This document shows, in pieces, positions 1 to 8,085 of a stretch of DNA of 64,000 nucleotides. The translations under genes were made by a program, and so were the position numbers. A model generated the notes under the pieces. It had not been told where the DNA came from and searched no databases. It saw only the letters and a program-made list of their open reading frames with translations. The stretch lies in assembly GCF_023611925.1 (NCBI RefSeq), contig NZ_CP091456.1, forward strand, positions 744,001-808,000. The letters run 5' to 3'. Each line of letters starts with the position of its first letter. Position 1 is the stretch's first letter. The stretch is from Avibacterium sp. 20-132. GTDB taxonomy: Bacteria; Pseudomonadota; Gammaproteobacteria; Enterobacterales; Pasteurellaceae.

Positions 1-453
1 CACTAAAACACAATTTTTCACACCAGCTCCTTTGCCAGCTTGCATATCTTCTTTTTTATCACCCAGCATAAAAGACTGCGCAGGATCGATATTCAATTCT
101 TCTATTGCCTGTAATAACATACCCGATTTCGGCTTACGGCAATCGCACGCTTCTTTATATTCTCCTTTGCCTTCAGGGTGATGAGGGCAATAATAGATAC
201 CATCGAGATCGACACCGCGATCTGCCAGTGACCAATCCATCCATTCGGTGAGTTGTAAAAATTGTTGTTCTGTAAAATAGCCTCTTGCAATGCCCGATTG
301 ATTCGTTACCAACACCAATAAATAGCCCATTGCCTTAAGTTGTTGCAATGCCTCAATGCTCCCCTCAATAAATTGAAAGTCATCAATTTGATGGACATAA
401 CCGTGATCAATATTGATCGTCCCATCTCGATCGAGAAAAATCGCTTTATTCAC
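1..453 (-). CDS. gmhB: D-glycero-beta-D-manno-heptose 1,7-bisphosphate 7-phosphatase, C-terminus cut by window edge
   Basis: A HAD-family phosphatase that removes the C7 phosphate of heptose bisphosphate in the cytoplasm, on the route to ADP-heptose for the lipopolysaccharide inner core. The 151 visible residues begin [13 protein letters not shown], the HAD motif I with its two catalytic aspartates. LVTNQSG (motif II) follows, then a CPHHPEG...CDCRKP stretch matching the zinc-binding loop of GmhB, and [10 protein letters not shown] near the window edge (motif III/IV). The start is a GTG at 453 preceded by AAGGATAAGAAG, a good ribosome site; there is no usable ATG. Family members are about 184 residues, so roughly 30 are missing off the left edge. 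It is divergent from metN, as in E. coli. Confidence 0.93.
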   Translation of the reverse strand, partial: MNKAIFLDRDGTINIDHGYVHQIDDFQFIEGSIEALQQLKAMGYLLVLVTNQSGIARGYFTEQQFLQLTEWMDWSLADRGVDLDGIYYCPHHPEGKGEYKEACDCRKPKSGMLLQAIEELNIDPAQSFMLGDKKEDMQAGKGAGVKNCVLV

Positions 454-554
454 CTTCTTATCCTTATTATATTAATGCTTGCTATTTTGTTGCATTATGA
501 CGTAATTTTATTCTAACTAATAGCGGAACATTCTAAAAATCTTGTGAATAAATA

Positions 555-582
555 TTGACACAGCATTCTAGACGTCTAAAAT
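555..582 (+). promoter_or_regulatory. metN promoter with embedded MetJ operator
   Basis: A perfect -35 box TTGACA (555-560) and a -10 box TAAAAT (577-582) are 16 bp apart. The perfect met box AGACGTCT lies at 570-577, with a degenerate adjoining 8-mer AGCATTCT (562-569, 5 of 8 matches), so the tandem operator fills the spacer. Known biology: MetJ with S-adenosylmethionine binds tandem met boxes and blocks RNA polymerase. The inference is that metNIQ is repressed when methionine is plentiful. Confidence 0.85.
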
Positions 583-620
583 ACCAAAAACTTAAATTTA
601 AGCATATAAAAAGGGCTTAT

Positions 621-1658
621 ATGATTAAGCTAGAAAACCTTAGTAAAATTTTCGACATTGCGGATAAAAAAATCACGGCACTTGATAACGTCAATTTGCA
701 CGTTCCGAAAAGGCAAATTTGCGGTGTGATTGGTGCCTCAGGTGCGGGGAAAAGCACGCTAATCCGCTGTGTCAATTTATTAGAACGACCAACTTCTGGT
801 TCTGTGATAGTAAATGGCAAAGCATTAACCCATTTATCCGATAGCCAACTGATTCAAGAACGACGCAATATTGGAATGATTTTCCAACATTTCAATTTGC
901 TCAGTTCACGCACCGTCTATGGCAACATTGCCCTGCCACTAGAATTAGCAGGTGAAAGCAAAGCTGACATTAAACAAAAAGTGGAACAGTTGCTTGCTTT
1001 AGTTGGATTAAGTGAAAAACGTGATGTTTACCCAGCCAATCTTTCAGGTGGACAAAAACAACGTGTTGCTATTGCGCGCGCCTTAGCCAGTGATCCTAAA
1101 GTACTCCTCTGCGATGAAGCAACCAGTGCGCTAGATCCCGCCACCACGCAAGCAATTTTAAAATTATTAAAAGAAATTAACCGCACTTTAGGTATTACTA
1201 TTCTATTGATTACACACGAAATGGACGTAGTAAAACGGATCTGCGATCAAGTGGCGGTGATTGACAAAGGGCGACTTGTTGAACAAGGTTCGGTGAGCGA
1301 AATTTTCTCAAATCCAAAAACTGAATTGGCACAACAATTTATTAGCTCAACATTCCACATTAATTTGCCGGAAGAATATTTGGAAAAATTATCACCAACC
1401 CCAAAACACCCGAATGCTTGGCCAATTATTAAATTTGAATTTACGGGGCGTTCCGTAGATGCGCCGTTACTTTCACAAGCTTCCAAACGTTTTGGCGTGG
1501 ATTTAAGTATTCTCACCTCACAAATTGACTATGCAGGTGGGGTAAAATTTGGTTTTACCATCGCAGAAGTGGAAGGCGATGAAGACGCGATTACGCAAGC
1601 CAAAATTTATCTAATGGAAAATAATGTTCGTGTGGAGGTATTAGGTTATGTGGACTGA
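621..1658 (+). CDS. metN: Methionine ABC transporter ATP-binding protein
   Basis: The ATPase subunit of the MetNIQ importer, which hydrolyses ATP on the cytoplasmic face to drive uptake of L- and D-methionine. The 345-residue protein has a Walker A motif GASGAGKST at about 38-46, the ABC signature LSGGQKQR at about 140, a Walker B ending in [11 protein letters not shown], and a H-loop histidine in LITHEMD. The last 80 or so residues form the NIL domain, which in E. coli MetN binds methionine and inhibits transport. I chose the ATG at 621, where the protein begins [11 protein letters not shown]; the frame can be read further upstream from a TTG, but that lies inside the promoter. The stop overlaps the metI start by 11 bp, indicating translational coupling. 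Confidence 0.95.
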   Translation: MIKLENLSKIFDIADKKITALDNVNLHVPKRQICGVIGASGAGKSTLIRCVNLLERPTSGSVIVNGKALTHLSDSQLIQERRNIGMIFQHFNLLSSRTVYGNIALPLELAGESKADIKQKVEQLLALVGLSEKRDVYPANLSGGQKQRVAIARALASDPKVLLCDEATSALDPATTQAILKLLKEINRTLGITILLITHEMDVVKRICDQVAVIDKGRLVEQGSVSEIFSNPKTELAQQFISSTFHINLPEEYLEKLSPTPKHPNAWPIIKFEFTGRSVDAPLLSQASKRFGVDLSILTSQIDYAGGVKFGFTIAEVEGDEDAITQAKIYLMENNVRVEVLGYVD

Positions 1659-2337
1659 GTTTAGCGCTGAATTTTCCCGTCAGCTTACCCCACAAGTTTG
1701 GCAACTGATTGCCAACAGCTCTTTTGAAACAGTTTATATGAGCCTTGTGGCAACCTTTTTTGCTGTATTATTTGGCTTGCCATTGGGCATCATCACCTTT
1801 CTAACCAAAGAAGGGCAAACCCTAAATAACAAAAAATTGAACCGCACTTTAGAAATCATTATTAATGTTGGGCGTTCAATTCCTTTTATCATTTTATTAT
1901 TTGATTTAATGCCCGTAACGCGTTTTCTGGTTGGCACCACCTTAGGCACCACAGCAGCAATTATTCCATTAAGTGTTGCTGCCTTGCCTTTTTATGCACG
2001 CTTAACCGTAAACGCCTTAGGCGATATTCCTACGGGGCTAACAGAAACCGCCAAAGCAATGGGAACAAACGTTTGGCAGTTAGTTACACGCTTTTATTTA
2101 CCCGAAGCCTTACCGATTCTGATTAAAGCAATGACACTCACTTTAGTCACACTGATTGGTTATTCCGCAATGGCTGGCGCAGTGGGCGGTGGCGGTTTAG
2201 GTAACACCGCAATTTCTTTCGGATTACACCGCAATATGCCTTATGTGCTTTGGGTTTCAACCATTATCATCGTACTTATCGTTATGTTATGCGAAAAATA
2301 CGGTAACAAATTAGCGGATCATTTCGATCATCGTTAA
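1648..2337 (+). CDS. metI: Methionine ABC transporter permease
   Basis: The membrane permease of the MetNIQ importer; two copies form the channel with a MetN dimer. The 229-residue protein has five or so hydrophobic segments and the EAA loop that docks on the ATPase, seen as [24 protein letters not shown] in two pieces around residues 130-155. It overlaps the end of metN by 11 bp and is followed 39 bp later by metQ, so the three genes form one transcript from the MetJ-controlled promoter. Length is close to E. coli MetI (217). Confidence 0.95.
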   Translation: MWTEFSAEFSRQLTPQVWQLIANSSFETVYMSLVATFFAVLFGLPLGIITFLTKEGQTLNNKKLNRTLEIIINVGRSIPFIILLFDLMPVTRFLVGTTLGTTAAIIPLSVAALPFYARLTVNALGDIPTGLTETAKAMGTNVWQLVTRFYLPEALPILIKAMTLTLVTLIGYSAMAGAVGGGGLGNTAISFGLHRNMPYVLWVSTIIIVLIVMLCEKYGNKLADHFDHR

Positions 2338-2376
2338 TCTCAACATCCACTTAACTCACTAAAAAGGAAAGTAAAA

Positions 2377-3210
2377 ATGAACTTTAAAAAATTATTCACG
2401 GTAGCCACACTTTCATCGGTTTTAGCACTAACCGCTTGTAAAGATGACAAAAAAGCAGAAACCACCGCCTCAGCACAACCTGCTACACAAAAAATTAAAG
2501 TGGGCGTAATGTCAGGGCCAGAACACCAAGTGGCGGAAATTGCGGCAAAAGTAGCGAAAGAAAAATATGGTTTAGATGTCGAATTTGTCGAATTTAACGA
2601 ATATTCATTACCAAACCCAGCGGTAAGCAATGGGGATTTAGATATCAATGCAATGCAACACAAACCTTACCTTGATAAAGATTCGCAAGAACACGGCTAT
2701 AAAAACCTTGTTATCGTGGGTAACACCTTCGTTTATCCATTAGCTGGTTATTCGAAAAAAATTAAAAATGTGAGCGAATTACAAGACGGTGCAATCATTG
2801 CTGTGCCAAATGATCCAAGTAACCTTGCGCGTGCATTAATCTTATTAGAAAAACAAGGTTTAATTAAACTTAAAGACAACACAAACCTATTCGCAACCTC
2901 TTTAGACATTGTAGAAAATCCAAAACATCTACAAATTAAAGAAGTGGATACCTCTGTGGCAGCCCGTGCATTAGATGATGTTGATTTGGCGGTTGTTAAT
3001 AACACTTACGCGGGTCAAGTTGGTTTAAATACACAAGAACACGGTGTGTTTGTCGAAGATAAAGATTCGCCTTATGTAAACATTATCGTAGCGCGTGAAG
3101 ACAACAAAGACAGCGACGCGGTGAAAAACTTCGTAAAAGCGTATCAAACCGATGAAGTGTACCAAGAAGCAGTAAAATACTTCAAAGACGGCGTAGTTAA
3201 AGGCTGGTAA
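2377..3210 (+). CDS. metQ: Methionine-binding lipoprotein
   Basis: The substrate-binding lipoprotein of the methionine importer, anchored in the membrane and facing the periplasm. The 277-residue protein starts with a lipoprotein signal peptide (positive MNFKK, hydrophobic stretch, lipobox LTAC), so the mature N-terminal residue is Cys21. The NLPA-family fold follows, including VGVMSGPEHQVAE and the conserved NGDLDINAMQHKPYLD segment. In H. influenzae the corresponding protein was described as a 28-kDa outer-membrane lipoprotein (HlpA), so its exact membrane location may differ from E. coli. A strong terminator follows 22 bp after the stop. Ribosome site AAAGGAAAG. Confidence 0.94.
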   Translation: MNFKKLFTVATLSSVLALTACKDDKKAETTASAQPATQKIKVGVMSGPEHQVAEIAAKVAKEKYGLDVEFVEFNEYSLPNPAVSNGDLDINAMQHKPYLDKDSQEHGYKNLVIVGNTFVYPLAGYSKKIKNVSELQDGAIIAVPNDPSNLARALILLEKQGLIKLKDNTNLFATSLDIVENPKHLQIKEVDTSVAARALDDVDLAVVNNTYAGQVGLNTQEHGVFVEDKDSPYVNIIVAREDNKDSDAVKNFVKAYQTDEVYQEAVKYFKDGVVKGW

Positions 3211-3232
3211 TTTTAACCCCTTTTTTCACCTT

Positions 3233-3260
3233 GCCCCTGACCATTCAGGGGCATTATTTT
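3233..3260 (+). terminator. Rho-independent terminator of metNIQ
   Basis: Arms GCCCCTGA (3233-3240) and TCAGGGGC (3245-3252) with a 4-nt loop are followed by ATTATTTT. It closes the methionine importer operon. Confidence 0.88.
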
Positions 3261-3286
3261 CTCATCGAAAAAACACCGCACTTTTC

Positions 3287-3315
3287 TTGTTCAACAAAAA
3301 TGAACGCTCTATAAT
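3287..3315 (+). promoter_or_regulatory. Likely sigma-70 promoter for the MarC-family gene
   Basis: A perfect -10 TATAAT (3310-3315) lies 17 bp after a weak -35 TTGTTC (3287-3292). Transcription would begin near 3322. This argues that the coding start is the ATG at 3347 and not an in-frame codon at 3287 inside the promoter. Confidence 0.6.
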
Positions 3316-3346
3316 AGCAACCCCTTTACTTATTCCCAAAAAACGT

Positions 3347-3973
3347 ATGGACATTGCAATTTATATCCAATTTTTCGTAGGACTGATCGCACTCGTCAAT
3401 CCACTGGGTGTCATTCCTATTTTCTACTCAATGACATCAGATCAAACACCTGCACAGCAAAATCGCACTGGGCTTATTACCTGCTTTTCTGTTACCGTGA
3501 TTTTGTTGGTCAGCTTCTTCTTTGGCAATATGATTTTAGATGCCTTTCATATTTCCATTAACTCTTTCCGCATTGCGGGAGGCATTTTGGTAGCGATGAT
3601 CGCACTGACAATGATCAACGGTAAAATCGGTGATCATAAAATCAATAAAGAAGAAAAAGCAGAAAATTTTGACGATTACAACAACATTGCCGTTGTGCCA
3701 TTGGCAATGCCAATTATGGCAGGCCCCGGCTCAATCAGTGCCACCATCGTATTTGGCTCAAATCAGCATACCATTATGGATTATATTTACACCTCACTCA
3801 CTATTGCCATTTTCGGGCTATGCTGTTTTATCTTATTAAAATATTCTGAGCCATTGATTAAAAAACTAGGCAAAACAGGTTCCAATGTGATTACCCGTAT
3901 TATGGGGTTAATTTTGATGTCTCTCGGGGTTGAAATTATTGTTGAAGGGATCAAAAACCTTCATCTCTTCTGA
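3347..3973 (+). CDS. MarC-family (UPF0056) integral membrane protein, YchE-like
   Basis: A 208-residue polytopic inner-membrane protein with about six hydrophobic segments. Diagnostic family stretches are VNPLGVIPIF near the N-terminus, FRIAGGILVAMIAL, and PLAMPIMAGPGSISATIV in the middle. The MarC family was once linked to antibiotic resistance, but that role was withdrawn and the function remains unknown. It most resembles the YchE branch. It stands alone with its own candidate promoter and a terminator just downstream. The start at 3347 is chosen because it follows the candidate promoter and gives the usual family length. Confidence 0.88.
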   Translation: MDIAIYIQFFVGLIALVNPLGVIPIFYSMTSDQTPAQQNRTGLITCFSVTVILLVSFFFGNMILDAFHISINSFRIAGGILVAMIALTMINGKIGDHKINKEEKAENFDDYNNIAVVPLAMPIMAGPGSISATIVFGSNQHTIMDYIYTSLTIAIFGLCCFILLKYSEPLIKKLGKTGSNVITRIMGLILMSLGVEIIVEGIKNLHLF

Positions 3974-3988
3974 TTTATTTTTTAAAGT

Positions 3989-4033
3989 GCGGTGGTTTAT
4001 TTAGAATTTTTTCATAAACCACCGCTTTTTTTT
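3989..4033 (+). terminator. Terminator built on an uptake signal
   Basis: Arms GCGGTGGTTTAT (3989-4000) and ATAAACCACCGC (4014-4025) form a perfect 12-bp stem followed by a T8 run. The left arm contains the end of an uptake signal (AAGTGCGGT at 3985-3993). Confidence 0.88.
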
Positions 4034-4219
4034 GATAATCAGCTAATTTTTTATAAAAAACCATTTTTTTACAAAAAAATATTTGCAATAGATCCCCTTT
4101 TTGTTGCATAGTAATTCCCAAGCCAACTTTCTAAGGCTTACCTAAAGACTGTACAACAGGACTTTAGCCATTCTAATAATAAATTTATCAACATCATACA
4201 CACATAAAGGAAGTAAATT

Positions 4220-5569
4220 ATGTCACAAGTTACCTCATTAGAAGAATTCTTAGCCAAAGTTGAACAACGTGATGGACACCAACCAGAGTTTTTACAAGCT
4301 GTGCGTGAAGTGTTCACTTCGATTTGGCCATTCTTAGAGAAAAACCCACAATATCGCTCACAAGCTCTTTTAGAGCGCCTTGTTGAGCCTGAGCGTTTAA
4401 TCCAATTCCGCGTAGCGTGGACAGATGACAAAGGTCAAGTACAGGTAAACCGTGCTTTCCGTGTTCAATTCAGCAGTGCAATTGGGCCATTTAAAGGCGG
4501 AATGCGTTTCCACCCTTCTGTAAACCAATCAATTCTAAAATTCTTAGGCTTTGAACAAATCTTCAAAAATGCCCTCACCACATTGCCAATGGGCGGTGGT
4601 AAAGGGGGTTCAGACTTCGATCCTAAAGGTAAATCTGACGGCGAAGTAATGCGTTTCTGCCAAGCATTAGTGAGCGAGCTTTATCGCCATATTGGCCCCG
4701 ATACAGACGTTCCTGCAGGCGACATTGGTGTTGGTGGTCGTGAAGTGGGCTATCTTGCTGGGATGATGAAAAAATTATCTAACCAAGCAGGCTGTGTGTT
4801 CACAGGGCGTGGTTTATCATTCGGTGGTAGCTTAATTCGTCCAGAAGCGACAGGCTATGGCTTAGTATATTTTGCACAAGCAATGCTTGAAGAAAAAAAT
4901 CAATCTTTCCAAGGTAAAACCGTGGTTGTGTCAGGTTCAGGTAACGTCGCACAATATGCGATTGAGAAAGCCTTACAACTTGGCGCGAAAGTCGTTACTT
5001 GTTCTGACAGCTCTGGCTACGTTTATGATGAAGCGGGTTTCACCCCAGAAAAATTAGCTGCGTTGATGGAAATCAAAAATGTACAGCGTGGTCGAGTGAA
5101 AGATTATGCAGAAAAATTCGGCTTACAATATGTTGCGAACGAGCGTCCGTGGAGCGTGAAAGCAGACATCGCCTTACCTTGTGCAACACAAAACGAATTA
5201 GACCTTGCTGATGCACAAAAATTAATCGCTAATGGCGTACAACTTGTGGCAGAAGGTGCAAATATGCCAACAACGATTGAAGCAACTGACGCATTACTTG
5301 AAGCTGGCGTATTATTTGGTCCGGGTAAAGCGGCAAATGCAGGTGGTGTGGCGACTTCAGGCTTAGAAATGGCACAAAGCTCACAACGTCTATACTGGAC
5401 TGCTGAAGAAGTGGACGCGAAATTAAAACAAATTATGCTCGACATCCACGCTAACTGTAAAAAATACGGCACAGTGGAAGGTCAAGCTAACATCAATTAT
5501 GTCACTGGTGCAAACGTCGCTGGTTTCGTAAAAGTTGCTGATGCAATGTTAGCGCAAGGGGTTTACTAA
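4220..5569 (+). CDS. gdhA: NADP-specific glutamate dehydrogenase
   Basis: Catalyses reductive amination of 2-oxoglutarate with ammonia and NADPH to make glutamate in the cytoplasm. At 449 residues it matches the hexameric bacterial class (E. coli 447). The catalytic lysine is in PMGGGKGGSDFDPKG (Lys128, the same number as in E. coli), the 2-oxoglutarate-binding segment is KGGMRFHPSV at about 92-101, and the dinucleotide-binding loop is VSGSGNVAQYA at about 235. The start is supported by AAAGGAAGT upstream. It is monocistronic: a terminator precedes it and another follows. I see no convincing promoter boxes in the AT-rich 190 bp upstream. Confidence 0.96.
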   Translation: MSQVTSLEEFLAKVEQRDGHQPEFLQAVREVFTSIWPFLEKNPQYRSQALLERLVEPERLIQFRVAWTDDKGQVQVNRAFRVQFSSAIGPFKGGMRFHPSVNQSILKFLGFEQIFKNALTTLPMGGGKGGSDFDPKGKSDGEVMRFCQALVSELYRHIGPDTDVPAGDIGVGGREVGYLAGMMKKLSNQAGCVFTGRGLSFGGSLIRPEATGYGLVYFAQAMLEEKNQSFQGKTVVVSGSGNVAQYAIEKALQLGAKVVTCSDSSGYVYDEAGFTPEKLAALMEIKNVQRGRVKDYAEKFGLQYVANERPWSVKADIALPCATQNELDLADAQKLIANGVQLVAEGANMPTTIEATDALLEAGVLFGPGKAANAGGVATSGLEMAQSSQRLYWTAEEVDAKLKQIMLDIHANCKKYGTVEGQANINYVTGANVAGFVKVADAMLAQGVY

Positions 5570-5640
5570 TAATCCTTAAAGAGCAAAACACATTATGGAC
5601 TAAGCAAGCAGAGCGAAAGGACATTAATGTATTTATTAAG

Positions 5641-5672
5641 ATAAAGGGGGTTAAACGCCCCCCTTTATTTTC
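5641..5672 (+). terminator. Rho-independent terminator of gdhA
   Basis: ATAAAGGGGG (5641-5650) pairs with CCCCCTTTAT (5659-5668), followed by TTTCTC. It is strong in this direction and, because the arms end in A/T runs, partly active in the other. Confidence 0.8.
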
Positions 5673-5703
5673 TCTGCTAATCATTTATAAACAGGTAAAA
5701 ATT

Positions 5704-5738
5704 CATAAAAAAACCACCGCACTTTTTTACGATGGTTT
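5704..5738 (-). terminator. Terminator of ilvA containing an uptake signal
   Basis: On the minus strand AAACCATCG pairs with CGGTGGTTT (one G-U pair) and is followed by a T run. The right arm is part of the uptake signal AAGTGCGGT (complement at 5716-5724). Confidence 0.75.
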
Positions 5739-5758
5739 TTCTTTTCCCGAGTTTTCAC

Positions 5759-7306
5759 TTATCCTAAAAAATACTTATACGCCGGGCTATCCGTTACATC
5801 TTGATAGGTGTAAGCCAGTTCTTCCAAATGTCCGTTAAAACGAATTTCATCATTTTCATCTAATTGGAAGCCAGCAAGCACATTGCCATAATCTGCACCG
5901 TGCGCACGATAATGGAACAAGGAAATGTTCCAGTGTGTGCCAAGCATTTCAAGGAATTTAAGCAATGCACCTTTCTGTTCTGGGAACTCAAAACTGTATA
6001 AACGTTCTTTAGCTTGGCTTGATGAGCGTCCACCAATCATATAACGAATATGGGTTTTCGCGACATCATCATCAGACAGATCCATCACCGCATAGCCGTT
6101 TTGTTGTAGCTGGGCGATGATTTCATTTTTTTCCTTTTCACCACTGATACGCACCCCAACAAAGATACAGGCTTGCGCTTGATCGGCATAGCGGTAATTA
6201 AATTCTGTTACCGCACGATCGCCAAGCAAATGACAAAAACGCAAGAAACTGCCTTTTTCTTCGGGAATCGTTACCGCGAGCATCGCTTCGTGTTTTTCAC
6301 CAATTTCACAACGCTCAGAGACATAACGTAAAGTATGAAAATTCAGGTTTGCCCCAGATAAAATATTGACTAAGGTTTCCCCTTGAATTTGATGTTGTTT
6401 GACATATTTTTTAAGCCCAGCCAGAGAAACAGCGCCTGAAGGCTCCGCAATTGCACGAACATTTTCAAAAATGTCTTTCATTGCCGCACAAATTTCATCA
6501 CCGTCCACCAGCACCACATCATCAAGATATTGCTGACATAAGCGGAACGTTTCATCACCAATGCGTTTTACTGCCACCCCATCGGCAAATAATCCCACTC
6601 GTTCTAGATCCATGGGTTGCCCTGCTTTTAACGCTTGATACAGGCACGCCGAATCTTTGCTTTCCACGCCAATCACTTTAATTTCTGGCATTAATTGTTT
6701 AATTAACACGGCAACTCCCGCTGCCAAACCGCCACCGCCAACGGGGACAAAAACCCGATCGATATTAGAAGATTGTTGTAATAATTCCAGTGCTAAGGTG
6801 CCTTGCCCTGCGATCACTAAAGGATGATCGAAAGGAGGAATGAACGTCATATTTTTCGTTTTAGCCAGCTCAATCGCTTTACTTTTTGCTTCATCGAAGT
6901 TTGCGCCATAAAGCAACACATCGCCACCAAAGCTGCGCACCGCTTCAACTTTAATACTTGGCGTATTCTGTGGCATCACAATTAATGCCTTTAAGCCAAG
7001 ATGCTTGGCGGATAGCGCAACGCCTTGTGCGTGGTTACCTGCGGACGCGGCAATGACCCCAGCTTGATGTTGTTGTTCGTTTAATGCGGCGATCATTGCG
7101 TAAGCACCGCGTAATTTAAAACTATGCACTGGCTGGCGATCTTCACGTTTAATTAAAATCTGATTAGCTAAGCGAGAAGAGAGTTTTTCCATCGGCTGTA
7201 ATGGGGTGGTTTGTGCTACTTGATAAACCACTGAACCTAATTTTAAAATGGTTTTTAAATAATCGTCCCCGCTGGGTGTTGGGCTGTTGAATGAAAGGGT
7301 TGTCAT
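5759..7306 (-). CDS. ilvA: Threonine ammonia-lyase, biosynthetic (threonine deaminase)
   Basis: The PLP enzyme converting threonine to 2-oxobutyrate and ammonia, the first committed step to isoleucine. The 515 residues match E. coli IlvA (514). The PLP lysine is Lys64 in HSFKLRGAYA, and the phosphate-binding loop is GGGGLAAG at 190-197. The C-terminal third carries the two ACT-like regulatory subdomains; in the family they bind isoleucine (inhibitor) and valine (activator), so feedback control is expected. The gene sits 10 bp after a DUF1345 membrane protein gene, so the two are probably co-transcribed, apart from the attenuated ilvGMD unit upstream, which ends in its own terminator. The start is preceded by AAGGATAATAAA. 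Confidence 0.96.
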   Translation of the reverse strand: MTTLSFNSPTPSGDDYLKTILKLGSVVYQVAQTTPLQPMEKLSSRLANQILIKREDRQPVHSFKLRGAYAMIAALNEQQHQAGVIAASAGNHAQGVALSAKHLGLKALIVMPQNTPSIKVEAVRSFGGDVLLYGANFDEAKSKAIELAKTKNMTFIPPFDHPLVIAGQGTLALELLQQSSNIDRVFVPVGGGGLAAGVAVLIKQLMPEIKVIGVESKDSACLYQALKAGQPMDLERVGLFADGVAVKRIGDETFRLCQQYLDDVVLVDGDEICAAMKDIFENVRAIAEPSGAVSLAGLKKYVKQHQIQGETLVNILSGANLNFHTLRYVSERCEIGEKHEAMLAVTIPEEKGSFLRFCHLLGDRAVTEFNYRYADQAQACIFVGVRISGEKEKNEIIAQLQQNGYAVMDLSDDDVAKTHIRYMIGGRSSSQAKERLYSFEFPEQKGALLKFLEMLGTHWNISLFHYRAHGADYGNVLAGFQLDENDEIRFNGHLEELAYTYQDVTDSPAYKYFLG

Positions 7307-7316
7307 TTTATTATCC

Positions 7317-7994
7317 TTAAATAAAACCTGAAATAATATTAATCAGTAAAGAAAGCACGGTAACGTTAAAAATAAAGGCAACAATGCTATGAATCCCGCC
7401 TAAAATACGCCCTGCTCTTGATGAAAACATAACATCGGCGGTTTGCGCTGAAGTGCCTATAATCAAGGCTGTATAAATAAAATCATAATAATTTGGCTCG
7501 GTTTGATAACCATTCTTCCCATCACTTTGGGGAATTTGTAATGGCATTGGCTCACCGCTTATTTTGCTATGGTAGAAAAGATGAGCATACCGAATGGCGA
7601 ATAAAATATGAATGACTAGCCAAGAAAGAAAAATAGAAATAATAGCCACACTGATATACCACATTTTTTCCATAACGGGCAAATTTTGTGCAATACTCAC
7701 TAAACGGACTAAGGCAACAAGACAAGCGACAATAATAATGCTCACAATGGCAAACATCGCTTTTGTTCCTGTTTGGCGTTCTTGTAAAAGTGCGGTCATT
7801 TTTTCGCGATGACGATGTTGCTGGCGAATTGTCCAAAATGTCCAAAATAAATACAGGCTCATTCCTATATCCCAAGAATAAATCAGATCAATGCTGATCT
7901 CGCCCTGAGAAAGCAGGCGAAAACCTAAAAAAGCAAACACAACAAGGATCAAGCTGGTATAAAATTTAATGTGTTGCTTTAACATTTTTAGCAT
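7317..7994 (-). CDS. DUF1345 family membrane protein
   Basis: A 225-residue predicted inner-membrane protein with about five hydrophobic segments. The second half has the family hallmark: PNYYDFIYTALIIGTSAQTADV, split here as PNYYDFIYTA then LIIGTSAQTADV, between two membrane helices. The function of DUF1345 proteins is not established. I chose the ATG at 7994 because GAAGGGA lies 7 nt upstream of it; an in-frame GTG at 8009 would sit at the likely transcription start. It lies between ilvD and ilvA, where E. coli has no such gene. Coupling to ilvA (10-bp gap) hints at a link to amino acid metabolism or export, but that is inference from position only. Confidence 0.8.
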   Translation of the reverse strand: MLKMLKQHIKFYTSLILVVFAFLGFRLLSQGEISIDLIYSWDIGMSLYLFWTFWTIRQQHRHREKMTALLQERQTGTKAMFAIVSIIIVACLVALVRLVSIAQNLPVMEKMWYISVAIISIFLSWLVIHILFAIRYAHLFYHSKISGEPMPLQIPQSDGKNGYQTEPNYYDFIYTALIIGTSAQTADVMFSSRAGRILGGIHSIVAFIFNVTVLSLLINIISGFI

Positions 7995-8017
7995 AATGTT
8001 TCCCTTCACGACCTAAG

Positions 8018-8023
8018 ATTATA
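8018..8023 (-). promoter_or_regulatory. Candidate -10 box for the DUF1345-ilvA unit
   Basis: A perfect TATAAT on the minus strand just after the ilvD terminator would start transcription near 8011, 17 nt ahead of the DUF1345 start codon. No good -35 is visible at the right distance. Confidence 0.45.
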
Positions 8024-8043
8024 GGTACAATGATAAAAAATAG

Positions 8044-8083
8044 GTGAAAAAATGACCGCACTTGATTCCGTGCAGTCATTTTT
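8044..8083 (-). terminator. Terminator of the ilvGMD operon, uptake-signal hairpin
   Basis: On the minus strand ATGACTGCAC pairs with GTGCGGTCAT (one G-U pair), followed by a T run. The right arm includes an uptake signal. It separates ilvD from the downstream DUF1345-ilvA unit. Confidence 0.78.
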
Positions 8084-8085
8084 CT

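Noticed and set aside
555..620. N-terminal extension of metN from a TTG at 555
   Set aside because: These bases are the -35, MetJ operator and -10 of the promoter; the family start is at 621.
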